DNA from: Chryseobacterium sp. OSA05B
Lineage (GTDB): Bacteria; Bacteroidota; Bacteroidia; Flavobacteriales; Weeksellaceae
Direction: 5' to 3'
Assembly (NCBI RefSeq): GCF_019970065.1
Contig: NZ_JAHXYH010000001.1
Location: 62,001-126,000 of the forward strand
DNA length: 64,000 bases
The notes beneath the pieces are model-generated. The model did not search any database, was not told the DNA's origin, and worked only from the letters and a program-made list of their open reading frames with translations. Below are positions 59,544 through 64,000 of the stretch, piece after piece. Each line of letters starts with the position of its first letter. The stretch's first letter is position 1. Both the position numbers and the translations under genes were made by a program.

Positions 59544-59651
59544 TTATTTTTGTGAGATCAGCAGGGTGATCGGAATGATGATAAGGGAAGAAATCAAACC
59601 GGTGGTTATAATACCTGCGCTCCAGGTGAAGGAATTTTTTGTCTCATTTTC
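59544..59651 (-). pseudogene. Fragment of a membrane-protein gene (C-terminal 35 codons)
   Basis: The minus strand reads ENETKNSFTWSAGIITTG, then LISSLIIIPITLLISQK, then TAA (59544-59546). The frame is preceded by a stop and has no start codon, so only a gene tail is left. It is a plausible final transmembrane helix. Its codons (CTG, ACC, GGT, ATC) are richer in GC than those of the flanking island DNA, resembling the core genes to the left. It could be the 3' part of a host gene cut by insertion. The family is not recognised. Confidence 0.5.
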
Positions 59652-59813
59652 TTACGATTAATTAAACATTATAGTAATGCCCGTATAAGATTTATACCAT
59701 AATGAGACTTAAAATTGCAACGAGTCCACTTTTTGAACGGATATTGATTTCTTCATAAAAGTGATTGGTAAATTTTTATAAATCATAATTGATGCTGCAA
59801 AAATTAAGCTACG

Positions 59814-59832
59814 AAATTGCTAAATTTATTTT
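59814..59832 (+). repeat. Direct repeat copy 2 (19 bp)
   Basis: AAATTGCTAAATTTATTTT, 350 bases from copy 1 at 59464-59482, one mismatch. The unit is AT-rich, which lowers its weight. Confidence 0.6.
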
Positions 59833-59842
59833 TTACAGTAAA

Positions 59843-59863
59843 ATGTATAATCAAATTATACAT
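59843..59863 (+). promoter_or_regulatory. Perfect palindrome before the STAND-nuclease gene
   Basis: ATGTATAAT-CAA-ATTATACAT is a perfect 9-bp inverted repeat ending 17 bases before the ATG at 59881. Its location suits an operator or the start of an mRNA hairpin. A related sequence at 63460-63481 precedes the OLD-like gene. Confidence 0.5.
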
Positions 59864-59880
59864 CTAATAAAATAGTTTAA

Positions 59881-62800
59881 ATGAGAAATGCATATAGCGG
59901 TTATACTTATCAAAAACATATAACTCAGCTTTTATTATCCATAATGGATGTAGAAAGGATTATTTCAAAAATTGAAATCGAAGCAAAAGTTAATGATAAC
60001 TTCGATGATCTATTACTTTCTATTAATAATGAAAAATATAGTTTTCAGATTAAGGATTTTGACAATGTAAAATTAGATCAACTTATTATTGAAGATAAAA
60101 ATTTAATAATCAAAGGAAAAGCTCATAAACTTTCTAACAATAAAAACATTCTTTTTTTTAAGGAAATTGATATTGTTCCGAATGCCAAAATTTTAAATTT
60201 TGATTGCTTTAAAAATGACAATTTGTATATCATCTCAATGAGCCGGACTGATGTAGATCTCTTTATTGATGATTTATATAGTGGAAACTTAAATAGGAAA
60301 TATGAGATTGAAAATTATTTAAGTAAAACACTCGATAGCAGAGTATGGCTGATTGACAGGTCTGACTTGCCTAGCTTAAAAACTTATACTACGGATCTCC
60401 AACAAGAATCTGTAAAAATTAATCATACACTTGTTGAATTTGAGAAATTATTATTAATTGAAGGTAAACCTGGAGTTGGGAAAAGTCATTTTGTAAATTC
60501 ACTTGTTGAAGTATACCCTCTAAATATATTATACCGATTTTGGATAGGAAACCAGGAGTCCAATTATTTAGAGAGATTAAAATTTCAAAACTTTTTACAA
60601 GATTTAAATGTAAAGCTGTTTCATGATCTAAAAAAGAAAGAGATTTCTATTTTGTTAAAAGAGATTGAAAAGAGAAAATTAACTTTTATCATCGATGGTT
60701 TAGATCATATCGAAAATTATAATAGCAGTGAGCTTCCTAGATTTATACAATTTATAGAAGAATTAAAAGAGTATTGCAAAGTTATCATATTGTCAAGACC
60801 ACTGGTTGCAAAGTTAGATTGGAAAAAACATATTCTAGAAAACTGGAATAAAAAGCAAACTGAGTTTGTTTTAGAGGAATTGTTTCATATTACTGATTAC
60901 AATATTCAGAAACAAATTTTCTATGTGACCCAGGGCTATCCTATTCTCGTAAAATACGTTACAGAATTTTATAAACTAAATAAAAAGCTTCCAGAAACTG
61001 AGCAACTTCAAGATATTGACAGTTTTTATGAGGGCATAATCAAAAATGAAAAAGGAAAATATTCTCTTTCTATTTTCTTATGTACGAATTCTTATCTAAT
61101 GTATTCAGAATTAGAACTCTTTTTAGGAGAATCTAAATATTATGTTGAGGAGTTCATAGATGAACATCCTTACCTATTTGACACCAAGATGAATAGAATT
61201 GCTTTATTTCACGATAGTTTCAATACTTATCTTCGTAACACGTCTAACAATTACAAAATACTGAATGACAAAGCGACCGACTTGGTATATGATTCAATAA
61301 TGAACTTAGATAAAAGATTTCTCTCAAGATTTTCTTTATTTAAACTTACTAGTCAACAGAGAAAAGAAATTGCCAGAAAATTTAGTAATATAGCCATTTT
61401 TGAAGAAATAATAAAAGGCAGTATCGATATTGAAGCAATAAGGACTTTTTATTTTGATTTAAGAGATTGCATGTCTGACTATAAGTCTGATGATTTTGAA
61501 ATTTCACATTATTATGATCTCTCACTTATTATAAACCTAATTTACAGAGATCATATTTCAACACCGGATGGCTTTCTTTATACCTATACCCAATCACTAT
61601 TATTTAACGGATATTCGGAGGAGGACATCACCAGTTCAGGATATTTATTTGGAATGTTGTTTTATGTAAGAACCAGTAATCCAATTTTGCTTTACAATAA
61701 GGTGTCGAATGATAATTATTCAACCGACCATTTTCATATAAGACTGGAGGGAGATGTTGATAAAGAAGAATGTTTTTTTATCAGAAATGAGAAAGCTTTC
61801 ACAAAAACAAAAATCATTAAAGCTCTTAAAGATAGACGCTATTTTAGTGATTATCTGAAATGGATCATGGAAAATCTTTTTATTCATCAAAAGAGATTTC
61901 AAGGGCTTGAAGAATTAAGTGATTCAGTAGATCTCTTTTTAGAAGGTTTTGAGTCACGAGGTGCCATAAAGTTGGCTAAATTTTTAGATAGATATCCTGA
62001 TACCTTTTACTATGCTGACTGGTATTTGAATGATGTAAAAAAGAATTTAATCGCTGCAGGTTATGAGGTTAGTAATATAGAAGAGAATGAATACAATCAT
62101 TTAACTTTAGCAGAATTCATCTTAAAAAATAAAGAAATAGGAAGTTTTAATTTAAGTACTAAAATTCATGAATACATTAGATTGGCTTTGCATCGAAAGA
62201 AAAAAATCGATATATCAAGTATCTCATTGTTATGGACTAAATATTACAACAGGAAAGATTATACATTTTATGGTTTGCCAAAAGCATTTAAAGCACTTAA
62301 TAAGAATAATTATTTGACATTGGATGAATGCATTAATATCATTACAAAAATCCAAGATATTTCAGAGAAAGGTTATAGACATTTGCTAGGGGAGTTTATT
62401 GAATTGTATGAGCCATCTGAAATAATGATGTGTCTAGAAAAGTTCAACCTGAATCAACTTTCATTACAATGGTTCATGCTTCCGACAAATTACATTAATA
62501 TTTTTTCCGACAAAATGTATAATTTCGCTATAAGAGGTTTACTACAAGAGAATAGAAGCGGATCAGTTGATATTGATGATATAAGAAACGGATTATTATC
62601 TAACAAATTTAAAAATATTGAATTACAATTTAGTATTTCAAAAACTAAAGTAAGGGTTGAAAAATCGGATGACATTATTACAAAGCTTCAAGGTTCTAAA
62701 ATTTTACTTGATGTATATGTTGAAAGGGGAAAAGATAGGTATGACAAAACAAGTGAGCAACGATTTAACGAAGGATATATATATGAGGGTGATTTTGATT

Positions 62801-63114
62801 TGATTAAAGAAAAAAAAGTAACGCCTTCGGAAGCGGCTATGCTAGCTGATAGTAATTCATCATCTTTAGTTTTTACTGACCTATTCGAGATATTTGATAA
62901 AGATGAAGTAGCTAGTAATTTTACTGAAATATTATATAATGCAATAATTGGAAAAACTTGGAGGGGAGAATATAGCTATCTACTCTATTATACCTCTGGA
63001 CATGTTTTGTATATGATTGATAAGTATCGTAACAATGAGGAATTTGATGATGCTGTAAAAAGTTTTAAAAAATTCACTCAATTATCTTTAATCGAAATCA
63101 ATTGGTCTCAGTAA
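59881..63114 (+). CDS. Cap4-like nuclease fused to a STAND NTPase (Avs-like), putative anti-phage defence
   Basis: 1,077 residues. The N-terminal 120 residues have YSGYTYQ (8-11 YxYQ), then IEAKVNDNFDDLLLS and FQIKDF (Q56, K58), the PD-(D/E)XK order of Cap4-type dsDNA nuclease domains. The NTPase has Walker A GKPGVGKS (195-202), Walker B LTFIIDGLDH (268-276), the arginine-sensor-like KVIILSRPL (300-308) and GYP near 352, with a winged-helix-like segment ALFHDSFNTYLR near 441. Residues 480-1077 form a long helical region with no recognised repeat, the usual sensor position. No signal peptide or membrane segment. STAND-nuclease fusions such as Avs sense phage proteins and cleave DNA. It is shorter than most Avs proteins, and the match is by motif only. 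Confidence 0.8.
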   Translation: MRNAYSGYTYQKHITQLLLSIMDVERIISKIEIEAKVNDNFDDLLLSINNEKYSFQIKDFDNVKLDQLIIEDKNLIIKGKAHKLSNNKNILFFKEIDIVPNAKILNFDCFKNDNLYIISMSRTDVDLFIDDLYSGNLNRKYEIENYLSKTLDSRVWLIDRSDLPSLKTYTTDLQQESVKINHTLVEFEKLLLIEGKPGVGKSHFVNSLVEVYPLNILYRFWIGNQESNYLERLKFQNFLQDLNVKLFHDLKKKEISILLKEIEKRKLTFIIDGLDHIENYNSSELPRFIQFIEELKEYCKVIILSRPLVAKLDWKKHILENWNKKQTEFVLEELFHITDYNIQKQIFYVTQGYPILVKYVTEFYKLNKKLPETEQLQDIDSFYEGIIKNEKGKYSLSIFLCTNSYLMYSELELFLGESKYYVEEFIDEHPYLFDTKMNRIALFHDSFNTYLRNTSNNYKILNDKATDLVYDSIMNLDKRFLSRFSLFKLTSQQRKEIARKFSNIAIFEEIIKGSIDIEAIRTFYFDLRDCMSDYKSDDFEISHYYDLSLIINLIYRDHISTPDGFLYTYTQSLLFNGYSEEDITSSGYLFGMLFYVRTSNPILLYNKVSNDNYSTDHFHIRLEGDVDKEECFFIRNEKAFTKTKIIKALKDRRYFSDYLKWIMENLFIHQKRFQGLEELSDSVDLFLEGFESRGAIKLAKFLDRYPDTFYYADWYLNDVKKNLIAAGYEVSNIEENEYNHLTLAEFILKNKEIGSFNLSTKIHEYIRLALHRKKKIDISSISLLWTKYYNRKDYTFYGLPKAFKALNKNNYLTLDECINIITKIQDISEKGYRHLLGEFIELYEPSEIMMCLEKFNLNQLSLQWFMLPTNYINIFSDKMYNFAIRGLLQENRSGSVDIDDIRNGLLSNKFKNIELQFSISKTKVRVEKSDDIITKLQGSKILLDVYVERGKDRYDKTSEQRFNEGYIYEGDFDLIKEKKVTPSEAAMLADSNSSSLVFTDLFEIFDKDEVASNFTEILYNAIIGKTWRGEYSYLLYYTSGHVLYMIDKYRNNEEFDDAVKSFKKFTQLSLIEINWSQ

Positions 63115-63249
63115 GCCTCAGTTTGGCCAAAAAAACACATTTTAGAAATTACTGTTATAATTATATTAAAAGTAAAATTTTTATTCATAAGAATAATTCT
63201 ATTTCAAAAAATAATTATAATTTTAGATAATAACCATTGAAGAGTCATC

Positions 63250-63447
63250 ATGTTAATTATTAGGAATTTAGAATGCGAAAGCTTTTTGGATGCAGAAACA
63301 AATTGCGTTAATATTAGATCTACAATAAATCAGGGAATACCAAACGATTTGGTAATTGAGTGTTTCATGGAATATAGGTATATAACAAAATTTCCCTTAG
63401 GAACAAAATTTATTACTAATGTCCCTTTTTCAACATTTTATCAATAA
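63250..63447 (+). CDS. Small ORF of unknown function inside the defence island
   Basis: 65 residues starting MLIIRNLECESFLDAETNCVN and ending PLGTKFITNVPFSTFYQ. Its composition is protein-like (PNDLVIECFMEYRYITKF), no domain is recognised, and it sits in the same direction between the STAND-nuclease and OLD-like genes, with gaps of 135 and 99 bases. It may be a genuine small component or a chance frame. Confidence 0.4.
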   Translation: MLIIRNLECESFLDAETNCVNIRSTINQGIPNDLVIECFMEYRYITKFPLGTKFITNVPFSTFYQ

Positions 63448-63451
63448 AATA

Positions 63452-63487
63452 CAATAGTTAAATGTATTATCAAACTACAAACTATTG
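63452..63487 (+). promoter_or_regulatory. Inverted repeat upstream of the OLD-like gene
   Basis: CAATAGTT (63452-63459) and AACTATTG (63480-63487) are perfect 8-bp arms around AAATGTATTATCAAACTACA. The inner 22 bases match 18 of 22 with the region at 59841-59862 before the STAND gene. The copy starts about 90 bases before the ATG at 63547. Confidence 0.45.
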
Positions 63488-63546
63488 AAATCAGATTATT
63501 TACTAAGAAAGAGAAATATCCATTTCATTAAACACTACCCTATTAA

Positions 63547-64000
63547 ATGTATATCAAGCACCTATCAATCAAAAGATTTCGTTCTATCAAGGAACTAAAT
63601 ATATCTTTCAACAAAGAAGTAAATGTCATTATTGGTCCTAACAACGCTGGAAAAACCGCAATTATTGATGCTTTGAGAATTTGTTTAGGATTAGGAAGTC
63701 AAATCAGAGAAATTGGGATAAAAAATGATGAGGATTTCTATTTAGATACATCTAACCCAGATTACATATTGGAGCCAATTGAATTTCAGTTAATCTTTGA
63801 AATTGAATGTGCAGAAGACCGTCAGTACTTTACTAGTTTGTTATGGCAAAATCCTGATATTCCAGAAGAAGTCGACTTAAGATTAAATTTAACCTATTGG
63901 CTAGAGCCTAACGCAAATGGAAAACGTTTAAAATGGTCACATTGGGGAGGTGAATCAAGTACTCTAGATTCAAATGAGCTACAGTTGTTGTATTATACTT
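63547..64000 (+). CDS. OLD/RecF-like ATPase, partial (runs off the window)
   Basis: 151 codons are open to the window end. MYIKHLSIKRFRSIKELNISFNKEVNVIIGPNNAGKTAIIDALRICLG carries Walker A GPNNAGKT at residues 30-37 and the FRSIKEL lead of OLD-family and RecF/SMC-type ATPases. The following IREIGIKNDEDFYLD and ECAEDRQYFTSLLWQ are unlike RecF. OLD-family proteins with a C-terminal TOPRIM nuclease occur in Gabija (GajA) and related systems; the TOPRIM part would lie beyond the window. It is the third gene of the island in the same direction. Confidence 0.8.
   Translation, partial: MYIKHLSIKRFRSIKELNISFNKEVNVIIGPNNAGKTAIIDALRICLGLGSQIREIGIKNDEDFYLDTSNPDYILEPIEFQLIFEIECAEDRQYFTSLLWQNPDIPEEVDLRLNLTYWLEPNANGKRLKWSHWGGESSTLDSNELQLLYYT

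Overview
The window looks like a chromosomal segment of a Weeksellaceae flavobacterium, most probably Chryseobacterium or a close relative. The evidence is low-GC DNA with TAnnTTTG-type -7 promoter elements, SusC/SusD proteins, a protein with a T9SS-type C-terminal sorting domain, short GG/GA-leader bacteriocin-like peptides of the Chryseobacterium type, and the characteristic intergenic CGCAAAG, CAGATT and ATAACTC repeats. The genus is inferred from protein style and was not checked against a database.

Layout. Positions 1-9.8 kb hold the tail of a secreted protein, then a minus-strand housekeeping block: gamma-glutamylcyclotransferase and SGNH hydrolase (overlapping), an orphan barstar, purL, a beta-lactamase-fold serine hydrolase with a CBM48-like tail, a WG-repeat protein and purB. 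Positions 9.8-16 kb are accessory and AT-rich: a bacteriocin-like peptide, a three-copy secreted protein family with one copy decayed, and a HEXXHXXGXXH metalloprotease secreted by T9SS. Positions 16-25.1 kb form a glycan utilisation locus (GH3 BglX, alpha/beta hydrolase, GH144-type glucanase, SusD, SusC), best read as beta-1,2-glucan use. Positions 25.4-44 kb are mostly ordinary core genes: DUF4197, DUF493, ArsC-like, deoxynucleoside kinase, two tandem glutaminyl cyclotransferases, a Na+/H+ antiporter operon, a bestrophin, a VOC/SRPBCC cluster, and a TolC-HlyD-ABC-2 permease export operon.

Positions 44.7-51.1 kb hold ecotin directly downstream of a 1,958-residue alpha-2-macroglobulin, so two unrelated broad protease inhibitors probably share an operon. 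Positions 51.1-57.5 kb carry a UbiA-like membrane protein, recF, a DUF721/DciA-like gene, a second bacteriocin-like peptide, a COG4389 membrane protein, mtgA, a metal-chelate binding lipoprotein and tRNA-Arg(ACG).

From about 57.6 kb to the end the DNA is a strongly AT-rich island. It holds a large serine recombinase with a small overlapping ORF, a gene remnant bounded by imperfect direct repeats, and a 1,077-residue protein that joins a Cap4-like nuclease domain to a STAND-type NTPase and a long helical C-terminus (Avs-like architecture). A small unknown ORF and the start of an OLD/RecF-like ATPase, cut by the window end, follow. This island is the best candidate for a poorly described system, probably anti-phage defence. 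A related AT-rich motif lies upstream of the recombinase, STAND and OLD-like genes.

Three microsatellite tracts each sit at or close behind the stop codon of a minus-strand gene, and several dispersed intergenic repeat families recur. No CRISPR array, rRNA or complete insertion sequence was seen.
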